A model generated the notes under the pieces. That model was not told the DNA's origin, made no database searches, and saw nothing but the letters and a program-made list of their open reading frames with translations. Of a stretch of 25,887 nt of DNA, positions 8,242-15,523 are shown piece by piece; the first letter of the stretch is position 1, and every line of letters starts with the position of its first letter. Both the position numbers and the translations under genes were made by a program. Location: positions 1-25,887 of the IMG/VR virus record IMGVR_UViG_3300031227_000371; one strand, written 5' to 3'. Source of the stretch: a virus.

Positions 8242-8667
8242 TTATGAAAGAACCAACGGACTTGCCGATGATTTTTGTTGTTCAACAAAAGACTGCCTTA
8301 TCTGTTCTGGATTTTTTCCTCGCGCCGATTGACCTTTAACAAAATTATCAATAACGGTACTTCCAGAAGCTTTTCCACCGATTATGTCTTGGATTCCCTG
8401 AAGCTGAACATTAGTTGGTAAGTCAGCCACAAATCTCTGCTGTGTCCCCGCGAATTGCGGCAATGAACCGACTGTGCCTCTCTGCGGTCTTTGCGCGATT
8501 CTGGACGAAATCGGCGTTGTTGTTAGATTTCTTGCCGGAGCCCTATTGTTTCCCCCTGCAATCGACGGTAAAGGGCTACTGGCTTGAAGTGCTGCGGGTG
8601 TAGATACATTTCCCCCGCCTAATCTCTGTGTGCCTCTCTGGCTCAATTTATCGAGTAAAACTGCCAT
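8242..8667 (-). CDS. Disordered basic protein in the ejection block (141 aa)
   Basis: The product is rich in Gly, Ser, Gln, Pro and Arg (for example GNNRAPARNLTTTPISSRIA and QRPQRGTVGSLPQF) and looks intrinsically disordered up to about residue 85. A helical segment follows (VQLQGIQDIIGGKASGSTVI and EQIRQSFVEQQ). There is no signal peptide or membrane segment. It lies 11 bases upstream of the 401-residue ejection-type gene and 10 bases downstream of the 327-residue one, so it belongs to the same block. A small internal virion or chaperone-like partner of the ejection proteins is the best guess; I do not recognise the family. Confidence 0.5.
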   Translation of the reverse strand: MAVLLDKLSQRGTQRLGGGNVSTPAALQASSPLPSIAGGNNRAPARNLTTTPISSRIAQRPQRGTVGSLPQFAGTQQRFVADLPTNVQLQGIQDIIGGKASGSTVIDNFVKGQSARGKNPEQIRQSFVEQQKSSASPLVLS

Positions 8668-8677
8668 CTTATTCCTC

Positions 8678-9661
8678 CTAGTTTACAAACCCTAAATCTG
8701 GATTTAATAAAGAAGCAGATTTTACAGTTCTGCTTGAACTTGTTCCTATATTAACTAATGCGGCATTTCTTTTTTGTTGTTCGCTCCCTATTACATCAAG
8801 AAGGTCATCTGTTGACTTCTGCTGTGCTTGTTGAAAACTCATTCCGGCTGCCAATAATCCTGATGCCAAAATTTGAGAATTTAATAATTGCCCGGCTGCA
8901 ACCGTAGCGCCCTGGGCTTGTATTGTTTCGGCAATTGCAAATTCATTTGTTTTTATTGCGGATGCGTCTTCTCTCAGCGTATCAGCAATATTAAATTCTG
9001 CCCCTAATTTGAATTTCGCCTGGTTCTGCTGGCTTGCTGCTTCCTGTTCAGATAATTGCTGGAATCTTCCAACGGCCGTAGAAATCTGATTTTGACGCGC
9101 TAATTCAAGCTGTGCGACTCTTTCGGCAATATCTCGCTCTGCTGCTTGAGAAGCTTGAGTGCCTTGGGCAGTCGCAACAGTTGAACGGCCTAATCCTCGC
9201 GCCGATGCCATCGAAGCCAATCCCGCCTGAGTTTGTTGTAACCCGGCTCTTACCTGTTCAGCAACAGGAGCCGTTTGCGCGCTAACATCAATTAATCCGC
9301 GGCCTGCAATTCTATCTTCAAGAGTTCCCTTTATTTGCTGGCCTGTTTCTGTTTCAAGAAAAGTGGGAAAATTAATCTTTGCGGCGGCTTCCTGCTTCAT
9401 TCTTAACGCTTCTTGCCTTCTAAGTTCTTCTTCAGCGGCAGCTTTTTGTTGCGCTTCGACTTGTCTTTGTTGGGCCTGCGCCGCTGTTTCAGAAGCTTTT
9501 CTTGCTCCGCTAGAAGAAATTGCTGCGGCTCCTAATCCGGCTGCTCCAGCTATCACCGAACTACCAATGATTGCTGCCGTTGTGCCAATAATTCCTCTCT
9601 CATTAGAAAGATAGGCGCTCAATGGTCTGATTCTGGAAAAATATTCTTTAATTTTTATCAT
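8678..9661 (-). CDS. Ejection-type protein with N-terminal hydrophobic segment (327 aa)
   Basis: A basic start (MIKIKEYFSRIR) leads into a Gly/Ala/Ile-rich hydrophobic stretch at about residues 24-50 (GIIGTTAAIIGSSVIAGAAG), then an Ala/Gln/Glu coiled-coil region (about 55-95) and a long Gln/Ala-rich helical body to residue 300. This composition is that of phage internal virion proteins that are expelled into the envelope. The hydrophobic segment is not at the extreme N-terminus and lacks a clear cleavage site, so I read it as a membrane-insertion segment. It is the first of four ejection-type genes, matching the place of the gp7-like protein in P22-type genomes. The role is inferred. Confidence 0.6.
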   Translation of the reverse strand: MIKIKEYFSRIRPLSAYLSNERGIIGTTAAIIGSSVIAGAAGLGAAAISSSGARKASETAAQAQQRQVEAQQKAAAEEELRRQEALRMKQEAAAKINFPTFLETETGQQIKGTLEDRIAGRGLIDVSAQTAPVAEQVRAGLQQTQAGLASMASARGLGRSTVATAQGTQASQAAERDIAERVAQLELARQNQISTAVGRFQQLSEQEAASQQNQAKFKLGAEFNIADTLREDASAIKTNEFAIAETIQAQGATVAAGQLLNSQILASGLLAAGMSFQQAQQKSTDDLLDVIGSEQQKRNAALVNIGTSSSRTVKSASLLNPDLGFVN

Positions 9662-9670
9662 TCCAATCTC

Positions 9671-10114
9671 CTATTTAATATAATCTCGTTGCAATAATTT
9701 ATAATTTCGTTTCTTGTAATATTTGTCTAAAATGTCTGTGTTTAAATTTCCCATAAGCCCAACAACAACCAATTCTGCCCCTCTTGATTTACATTCGTTT
9801 TCAAATTCTTTGATAAGTTTTAATCCTATCGTCCCATGCCTGTAATTCATACCAACATACCAAACAGATTCTTGTCCTATCATTTGACTTTCATCGAATA
9901 TTGAAGGACTTATAACTCCCGCCACAAACCCTGCTATACTTCCCGCATCTTCTGCAACAATAACCACAAGCTTTGTTATATACAATATTGCTGTTTTCCG
10001 TATGGTTTCATCATTTATCCTAAAGCCATAATCATTCACGCTTTCTTCAAAAAATCCTTTTATTAAAACAATCAAATCATCAATATCTTTTAATTCGCCC
10101 TTTCTAATTATCAC
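9671..10114 (-). CDS. GNAT-family N-acetyltransferase (147 aa)
   Basis: The 147-residue length is typical of a single GNAT domain. The core strand plus pyrophosphate-binding loop is at about residues 84-107 (VWYVGMNYRHGTIGLKLIKEFE), a slightly degenerate form of the usual R/Q-x-x-G-x-G/A signature, followed by the helix-strand pair around GAELVVVGL and a C-terminal YYKKRNYKLL typical of the fold's end. It would transfer an acetyl group from acetyl-CoA to an unknown amine. The start is GTG, overlapping the stop of the 73-residue gene as GTGA. Acetyltransferases are often found among tail genes of environmental podoviruses; whether the target is a virion protein, a host protein or a sugar is unknown. 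Confidence 0.75.
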   Translation of the reverse strand: MIIRKGELKDIDDLIVLIKGFFEESVNDYGFRINDETIRKTAILYITKLVVIVAEDAGSIAGFVAGVISPSIFDESQMIGQESVWYVGMNYRHGTIGLKLIKEFENECKSRGAELVVVGLMGNLNTDILDKYYKKRNYKLLQRDYIK

Positions 10115-10332
10115 GCAAGCTCCGTCCCGGTTATTTTCATCGCGCCACCGTCTGCGAATTTAACATAAATTGCCGTGTTGACACCCGTTACCTTCCCCCA
10201 TGTATTAGCTATCATCTGCGCCGCCGTTGGTGCAGAAGTAAATATGACAGGGTTCCCGAATCCGTTTCTGAAAATAAAATCAAAAACAAATTGCGTGGAT
10301 TTATCTTTTACTCTTTTCGGCGATCTTTGCAT
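10111..10332 (-). CDS. Small hypothetical protein (73 aa)
   Basis: The product has a basic, Lys/Arg-rich start (MQRSPKRVKDKS) followed by beta-prone sequence (FVFDFIFRNGFGNPVIF, AIYVKFADGGAMKITG). It starts one base after the fibre gene's stop (TAATATG) without a good ribosome-binding site, so it is probably reached by translational coupling, and its stop overlaps the GTG of the acetyltransferase. I do not recognise the family. Its position between a fibre and a GNAT gene suggests a small virion-associated protein or fibre chaperone, which is inference. Confidence 0.55.
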   Translation of the reverse strand: MQRSPKRVKDKSTQFVFDFIFRNGFGNPVIFTSAPTAAQMIANTWGKVTGVNTAIYVKFADGGAMKITGTELA

Positions 10333-10333
10333 A

Positions 10334-11803
10334 TTAGGACTCGTTTAATTTGTAGAGAATTATTTCACCAGTTGTGTTCTGGCTTGTAAGTATCTGGAAA
10401 TCTGCGACTGTTGCACTATTGTCCCACCACCCAAGAATGTTATTTTGTTCAACATGTACGCTTCCGTCTATATATGTTACTTCTCCAGAAACAGACATCT
10501 GGTCTGTCCAAACGGTATCCATAATAAATCTACCGTTAGCCCAACCTTTTTCATTTAATGTTCCAATCGTTGCTATAGCTATTGATGTATTCGTTGTTAT
10601 TGTAGAACCAGAAGCCCCCGCATACGTGCTTCCATCATCATCATTAAACCTGAGAGTTAATGTCGAATCAGAGGTTTCGTTGGATTTGATAGTAAACACA
10701 ACTAAATATCTTACGTCGGGAACAATAACTACATCATCAGAATCCGTAGTATCTGTCCAGGATGTCCTTGAAACAAATTCCATCCCTTCAGTAAAAGCTG
10801 TCCAAGTAGGATTTACGCCAGCCCCGGCAGAAGTTAACAGCTCTCCCGCTGTCCCCTGGTCTCCAAGGCCGTTAGCATCGTCAGAGGCATCATTTACGAT
10901 TAACTCTCCGGTGGCCGTTGTCGTGCCAATATTAACACCATCCATTGACCCGCCGTTGATGTCCGTTGTAGTAAGGGTTGAAGCGTCAGCGTTAAGCGTA
11001 TCGACCTCAGCCGTTCCGTCAATATATGCGTTTCTATATTCTTTCGACGCGCTTCCTAGGTCAAGGTTGTCATCTGTTCCAGGCTCTAGCTTTATATATG
11101 TCGCATCAACGGCCTGTAACGTCATAGCCTCTGCAGCAGCGCCTAAAGTCGTATCACCAAGATCAAAACGAATAATGTCTTCGTCATCGCTTTCTTGGGT
11201 TTGAATCATCGTATCTGCATCTGTATCCGCAATCGAAGAAGCTGAACCGATTGCAACCGTGATCGATGTCACGCGGTCGTCCCTAACTTCTAAAACCGTT
11301 GTCGTGTCGGTTGAAATCCTGGAAAGCCTTATTGAATTAGTTGCGACCGAAGGTTCACTCGCATCGACCGCTGTTTCTTGATATGTGTATGTCCCGTTAC
11401 TCGATAAATCAACAAAAGTCCATTTTGAAGCTGTGTATGTGTTTGCCGTAGGATCCTTGACGACTCTCGTCCCATTAACATACGATATTCCTGAGGCCGT
11501 TGTGCTTGACAAGCTTGCGCTCGTTGGTGTCGTTAGCCCTGTATAAACAAAATCGCTGAAAGCTTCATTCCATCTATTCTCTGGGTTTGCGTTGGCGTCA
11601 AGTTTCGCTGCTGTCACTGTCCCCGTCTGCAAAAGGCCGCCGTCCCCGGAGTTTATTGCGTCAGTCAATACCTTCCTGTTCGACTCTAAATTATCGACAG
11701 TTACATCATCTGCCGTATTATACGAAGTTGTCGTAATCGAAGCACCTGCCCTGCCTCCCAAAAGACCAAGCAAAACGAATAAAGTCAACAATATTCTTTT
11801 CAT
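10334..11803 (-). CDS. Tail fibre-like protein with signal peptide (489 aa)
   Basis: The N-terminus is a textbook Sec signal: MKR, a Leu-rich core, then GGRAGA with cleavage expected before SITTT at about residue 22. The body is Thr/Ser/Asp/Ala-rich and almost free of Lys, typical of extended beta fibres, with fibre-type motifs such as DLGSASKEYRNAYIDGTAEV (about 245-265) and a hinge ELLTSAGAGVNPTWT (about 315-330). Residues about 335-489 look like a compact beta-sandwich tip. It directly follows the nozzle gene, where podoviruses often carry the fibre that attaches to the tail. The signal peptide is unexpected for a virion fibre; if functional the protein would leave the cytoplasm. It may be a fibre, an exported adhesin, or a fibre whose hydrophobic start anchors it in the virion. 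Confidence 0.7.
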   Translation of the reverse strand: MKRILLTLFVLLGLLGGRAGASITTTSYNTADDVTVDNLESNRKVLTDAINSGDGGLLQTGTVTAAKLDANANPENRWNEAFSDFVYTGLTTPTSASLSSTTASGISYVNGTRVVKDPTANTYTASKWTFVDLSSNGTYTYQETAVDASEPSVATNSIRLSRISTDTTTVLEVRDDRVTSITVAIGSASSIADTDADTMIQTQESDDEDIIRFDLGDTTLGAAAEAMTLQAVDATYIKLEPGTDDNLDLGSASKEYRNAYIDGTAEVDTLNADASTLTTTDINGGSMDGVNIGTTTATGELIVNDASDDANGLGDQGTAGELLTSAGAGVNPTWTAFTEGMEFVSRTSWTDTTDSDDVVIVPDVRYLVVFTIKSNETSDSTLTLRFNDDDGSTYAGASGSTITTNTSIAIATIGTLNEKGWANGRFIMDTVWTDQMSVSGEVTYIDGSVHVEQNNILGWWDNSATVADFQILTSQNTTGEIILYKLNES

Positions 11804-11805
11804 AT

Positions 11806-13323
11806 TTAAGCTCCTATTTTAGTCCCTTTGGACTTTTGTTTTACTGTGAAATCAACTCCGATTCCAACAAGATCAGCTTTCAAGTCAAGCGTTTCTTCAA
11901 TAATCTCAAAGGCGATGCTCTCTCCCCTTGAATATTTTATCTTTGGCTTGACTCTGCCGGATGCCTGCGCTTGGTTTTTTATCTCAATCATTCCGAGTGT
12001 TTTTGTTTCTCCGCGTAAAAGCTCTGTCCAGTCTGCGCCTGATCCTGTCGGATTAGATGACCGCCCATCGAGTATATAAAGAATATTGATATTCCGTATT
12101 CCTGTCGGCATGAACTCAAGATAGAAAGCATCGAATCTTACGTTCCATCCCTTCTTAAGAACTAAATCTCTTGACCTCACTCTTGAGGGGATCGCAACTC
12201 CATTAAAATTAGCGCCCCTGTTGTCCCGAACGATTGTGTTTGAATCAGATTTTCCCATTTCCATATATTCATTTTCAATCGTTGAGTCCGTAGACATATA
12301 ATAAGAAACATTTCTTGATCGCACAATATCAATTTTATTTTCAAACGCATCCCACCATATCTCAAGATTGTTTTCCCCAGAAGAACCTTTTTCAACAAAC
12401 GAGAGCTTGTAATAATTCTCATGATAAACGGCAACGGCTCTTTCGACTTTATCCGAATATGTATTAATAAAATCTTTTAGCTTAAATTCAAAACTTAGCA
12501 TTTGAGAGTTAAGGCCATCCCAGGACCAAAGCTCGTAATCATCCGCTAAGAATACGATTGCCTGCTCTACACCAACAGCAGAACGCCCAGCAATAATCTT
12601 GCGATCTTCAACAAGGCGAACCTCAAACGTCGTGGCAAGAGCGCTGATAACGTCACCGTCGAGGACGAAGATTCCCTCAGTTGTAAAAATATACAACTTA
12701 TCTTCTATCTTTCCCAGGGCGAGATTTATTCCTTTCCCGGATCCAACAATTATTTGGATGCTATCGTTAGCGTCGTCAAATACTTTTGGCTCTAAATTCT
12801 TTGAAATAAAAAGGCTCGTTTTTGATATTACCATTAAACGATCTTTATGCTCAATCAAATCTATCGGCAGGACAGAATCACCATCAGAATTGACAAGAGT
12901 CACCGGAAGAAATGTGTTGTCATTGTTCCCGTCATGGCTATAAAGTCCAACACCATCCACAAAGAAAAGATTGTTCTGGAATCCTGTTTTGAAGAGGACG
13001 TGCTTAGGGTAAGCGTTTTCGTTAAGAAGATTTTTTACTTCCGTTGACGTCCCTTCCTGATCATCTAAAACATGAATCTTCCCGTCTACGGTATAAACAA
13101 ACGTCTTAGGAGAAATAACGCTACTCTCGACCGTGTTATATCTTCCGCCCCATCGTGCTACTGCAGGAATATCCGTTACAACGGCCTCATGCCCTTGCGG
13201 TTTACTTAATCTCCCGTCCCTTGCAAGCCAGTTTTCGCGCAGGACGGGAGAAGTCGGATCACCTTCGTCTTGGGGACTGCGCCTATCTATTTTTCCTGTG
13301 AATTTAACGAAAAAATCTGCCAT
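11806..13323 (-). CDS. Tail nozzle / DNA-stabilisation protein, beta-propeller-like (505 aa)
   Basis: The product opens with FVKFTGKIDRRSPQDEGDPT and continues through many short beta repeats of the form VDGKIHVLDD, NLFFVDGVGLYSHDG, DRLMVISKTSLFISK, KLYIFTTEGIFVLDGD and AIVFLADDYELWSWDG (residues about 70-275), which read as blades of a propeller. Similar architecture occurs in the nozzle proteins of short-tailed phages (P22 gp10, T7 gp12). The C-terminal 120 residues form another beta domain. It follows the adaptor gene with only the Wzy-like gene between them, as expected for adaptor-nozzle pairs. It has no signal peptide. It would close the head-tail channel and form the short tail. The fold call is from pattern, not alignment. 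Confidence 0.65.
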   Translation of the reverse strand: MADFFVKFTGKIDRRSPQDEGDPTSPVLRENWLARDGRLSKPQGHEAVVTDIPAVARWGGRYNTVESSVISPKTFVYTVDGKIHVLDDQEGTSTEVKNLLNENAYPKHVLFKTGFQNNLFFVDGVGLYSHDGNNDNTFLPVTLVNSDGDSVLPIDLIEHKDRLMVISKTSLFISKNLEPKVFDDANDSIQIIVGSGKGINLALGKIEDKLYIFTTEGIFVLDGDVISALATTFEVRLVEDRKIIAGRSAVGVEQAIVFLADDYELWSWDGLNSQMLSFEFKLKDFINTYSDKVERAVAVYHENYYKLSFVEKGSSGENNLEIWWDAFENKIDIVRSRNVSYYMSTDSTIENEYMEMGKSDSNTIVRDNRGANFNGVAIPSRVRSRDLVLKKGWNVRFDAFYLEFMPTGIRNINILYILDGRSSNPTGSGADWTELLRGETKTLGMIEIKNQAQASGRVKPKIKYSRGESIAFEIIEETLDLKADLVGIGVDFTVKQKSKGTKIGA

Positions 13324-13331
13324 TTTTCACC

Positions 13332-14483
13332 TTAGCTTGTTGATACTTCGAATAACGCAAAGGCCGGGATAATAAAACAGGCCATCCGCGCTAAAAATAT
13401 TGGGAAATGTCCCATGCTTATAATCAAAAATACCAATAAAAAACCCGCCAAGGCTATGGTGTTGACATTTTTTATCGACTTTTTGAATCGTACCACGCCT
13501 TGACGAATATATGCGATGAAAAGGAATAATCCGACATATCCGAACTCATACGCCAACGAAATATATAAATTGTGCGTGTTGTCCCACCAACTTATCTTCG
13601 TAATGTCGTTATACTTCTTCCCTTTTGTTGTTACATGCGTATCGTATTTCTCAACAGAAGCGTAATATCTAAAGTTTTTTTGTGGAGTTACGTTAGCAAA
13701 AGAATCAAGTCCCCATCCCGTCACCGGATGAATTGTAGAATCATTCAATATTCTTTTCCACATCCCGAATCTTTCAACTCCGAATCCGTCTACCTTCTTG
13801 ACATAAAAAGTCCCGCACACAATCGATGATATTAACACTAAAATCCATATTTTACGCGGAATCCTGAAAAACAGGATAAATAACAGGCCAACGAGCCCAG
13901 CAATAAAGCATAAAGACGTTTTGCATAGGTATAGCGGAAAGAAAAGGCCTATTGCCCCTACCATGGCCCACTTTGAGCCCCTTGACGCAAGCATGGGTAT
14001 CGCCAGCGCTATCAGAGTACCTAAAATAGAGGCATGCCCCATGAATCCGTTCATCCTGGTATTTTCAACATGCTCAACAATTACCCGGGAAATGATTTCT
14101 TTATGCACAAAGTCAAAACCAACGGACTGAACCACCATAAATGCCACATTAACGAACACAAACCAAAGAAATGCGTTCACAAACAAATCAATATTTTGCC
14201 TTTTGAATGAAGATTTTGTCACAAAATAAAGAATTGAGCCGAAGAATATATTTGATAGGTATATTGAACCTGTCTCAAACTTGAAAAATGAATATAAGAA
14301 AACAGTCCAGCAAAGAAATAGCGTAGCCCAAATATTCCTGAGCACTAAGCTAAACATCGAAATCATGCCTAACATGAAGATCATTTGGTTAGCCTGCCGC
14401 ATATCGGTAATCCCATGCAGAGAAACAACCGCTAAAAAAATCAGCGAAACAACCCCAACTCTGATAATTTTCTTCATATCCAT
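13332..14483 (-). CDS. O-antigen polymerase/ligase-like membrane protein (Wzy_C type)
   Basis: The 383-residue product has about ten to twelve hydrophobic helices spread over its length except one large hydrophilic loop at about residues 230-305. That loop carries the signature of the O-antigen ligase/polymerase family: R238 and W242 in ERFGMWKRIL, HPVTGWG at 252-258, and HNLYISLAYEFG with HN at 304-305 and E313. A second family feature, the R-x-NGF-x-GH loop (R143 to H150), precedes the middle helices. These enzymes work on the periplasmic face of the inner membrane, joining undecaprenyl-linked glycan units or moving glycan to lipid A or protein. Polymerase and ligase cannot be told apart by sequence alone. 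The ATG overlaps the adaptor stop (TAATG) and the nozzle starts 8 bases after its stop, so it is co-expressed with virion genes. It probably alters the host surface glycan, for receptor masking or superinfection exclusion (inference). Confidence 0.8.
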   Translation of the reverse strand: MDMKKIIRVGVVSLIFLAVVSLHGITDMRQANQMIFMLGMISMFSLVLRNIWATLFLCWTVFLYSFFKFETGSIYLSNIFFGSILYFVTKSSFKRQNIDLFVNAFLWFVFVNVAFMVVQSVGFDFVHKEIISRVIVEHVENTRMNGFMGHASILGTLIALAIPMLASRGSKWAMVGAIGLFFPLYLCKTSLCFIAGLVGLLFILFFRIPRKIWILVLISSIVCGTFYVKKVDGFGVERFGMWKRILNDSTIHPVTGWGLDSFANVTPQKNFRYYASVEKYDTHVTTKGKKYNDITKISWWDNTHNLYISLAYEFGYVGLFLFIAYIRQGVVRFKKSIKNVNTIALAGFLLVFLIISMGHFPIFLARMACFIIPAFALFEVSTS

Positions 14484-15175
14484 TATGTAACATCCTTTCT
14501 TGGCGCGAAGAATGGAACCCCTTCTCGCCTGGATTGAGTTTGTTGGTTTGTTCCGATATTCCTTGCAGCACCAACGATGAGATCATGCACTGCGGTCTTG
14601 AGGTCATCCTTAGCGTCCCGTATTCCTACTGCATTTTTGCTATCCATCCATTGACGTAACTTAACCATTGCAAAATTAATGATAATCTCATCATATTTGT
14701 CTTCATAAGGAATCGTGCCGCCTGCAACCAATTTCGTGACGAGCTTGATATAATCAAGATAAAGCGTAATAACGCCGGATGGAGTTGGGCCAAGATAAAT
14801 CCGGTTAGCGAAAAACGCGGCTACGTCCGGGGCTTGTGAACTGCTTGCCGATGGATCAGGAAATCTGTCTCTATACTCAGCAAATGGGATTATCATGATA
14901 GGCGAATCGTTTGTTCGTTCTGAAAGCTTGATGTTTTGGTCGAGGTCAGGCGTATCCGTTCCGATCTCAATATATTCCTGGTCAGTCACAGTAGAAAACG
15001 TATCATGTGCACCGATTTCATCGAACAGCTCCGCATCCATAAACCATTGCTTCATTCGCTTAATGGCAAGATTAATAGCAACCAAAATCAAAGCGTTAAG
15101 GTCCGTATCTACAATATCGTAATCTGCTAATTTCTTTATATCACCAATTACATCATTTACGGCTGATTTACTCAT
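14483..15175 (-). CDS. Head-tail adaptor/connector protein (230 aa)
   Basis: The mostly helical 230-residue product has an N-terminal helix bundle (residues 1-50), a beta insertion with RIYLGPTPSGVITLYLDYIK (about 126-146), then IPYEDKYDEIIINFAMVKLR (about 153-172). That order, a P-x-P beta hairpin followed by a Y-x-D-x-I helix, is characteristic of head-completion adaptors that dock under the portal (P22 gp4/T7 gp11/gp6-like class). It overlaps the small exported gene upstream by 8 bases and the Wzy-like gene downstream as TAATG. It would connect portal and nozzle. The start at 15175 follows AAGGGAAAG. Confidence 0.7.
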   Translation of the reverse strand: MSKSAVNDVIGDIKKLADYDIVDTDLNALILVAINLAIKRMKQWFMDAELFDEIGAHDTFSTVTDQEYIEIGTDTPDLDQNIKLSERTNDSPIMIIPFAEYRDRFPDPSASSSQAPDVAAFFANRIYLGPTPSGVITLYLDYIKLVTKLVAGGTIPYEDKYDEIIINFAMVKLRQWMDSKNAVGIRDAKDDLKTAVHDLIVGAARNIGTNQQTQSRREGVPFFAPRKDVT

Positions 15176-15470
15176 GGCTTTCCCTTTTTTCTCGTTCTAT
15201 TTTAAAAACGATTTTCTGAATAATGTCAAAATCTTCCTGCGTTACTGATTGATAAGTGAAAAGAACAAATTCGGATCCATTGTTTACGATATAGCCCCAA
15301 GATTCGTTGCTTCGCTCTCCTGAAGTTAAGTCGAGCTTTCTTCCTGTCTTCGCAAATTCTTCCTTGAGCTCTTTAGGCCAGCATGAAATCGGGATTCGCA
15401 ATTCATCCGCAAAGGCCATCCCGGATAAAACAAAAATTAATGCCAACGATATAAAAAATATTTTTTTCAT
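15168..15470 (-). CDS. Small exported protein (100 aa) with signal peptide
   Basis: The N-terminus is a near-ideal Sec signal: MKK, a hydrophobic core, and GMAFA with cleavage before DELRIP at about residue 22. The mature part is about 79 residues, with a Cys-Trp-Pro near its start, a central SNESWGYIVNNGSEFVLFTY and a charged helix at the end. I do not recognise it. No Shine-Dalgarno sequence lies in the usual place; the AGGAGG is 38 bases upstream, separated from the ATG by a 15-bp hairpin (see the regulatory entry), so initiation may depend on that fold. It lies between two virion genes and its end overlaps the adaptor by 8 bases. A periplasmic or surface role during late infection is inferred. 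Confidence 0.7.
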   Translation of the reverse strand: MKKIFFISLALIFVLSGMAFADELRIPISCWPKELKEEFAKTGRKLDLTSGERSNESWGYIVNNGSEFVLFTYQSVTQEDFDIIQKIVFKIEREKRESHE

Positions 15471-15514
15471 TCAAATTACGGGGCAGAGTATTAACTCCGC
15501 CCCATAATCCTCCT
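15471..15514 (-). promoter_or_regulatory. Hairpin that brings a distant Shine-Dalgarno sequence to its start codon
   Basis: In the minus-strand RNA, AGGAGG (15509-15514) is followed at once by a hairpin (15475-15508) and then UUGA and the AUG at 15470. The stem has four pairs (AUUA/UAAU), a U-G, five pairs (GGGGC/GCCCC), a G-U, four pairs (GAGU/ACUC) and a UAAU loop: 15 continuous pairs. On the plus strand the two wobbles would be C-A mismatches, so the fold suits the minus-strand RNA. Folding shortens the gap from 38 to about 4 bases, as known for phage T4 gene 38. No U-run follows, so it is not a terminator. A 4-codon mini-frame (ATG at 15503-15505) lies inside. Confidence 0.65.
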
Positions 15515-15523
15515 TTCATTTCT

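Noticed and set aside
10374-11204. A 276-codon plus-strand frame opposite the fibre gene
   Set aside because: It is Ser/Val-rich with no recognisable motif and mirrors the Thr/Asp-rich fibre sequence on the other strand, so it is a shadow.
15475-15508. The strong hairpin before the 100-residue exported gene, considered as a terminator
   Set aside because: No U-run follows in the direction of transcription (GUAAUUUGAAUG contains the next start), and the Shine-Dalgarno sequence lies just 5' of it; ribosome-site control fits better.
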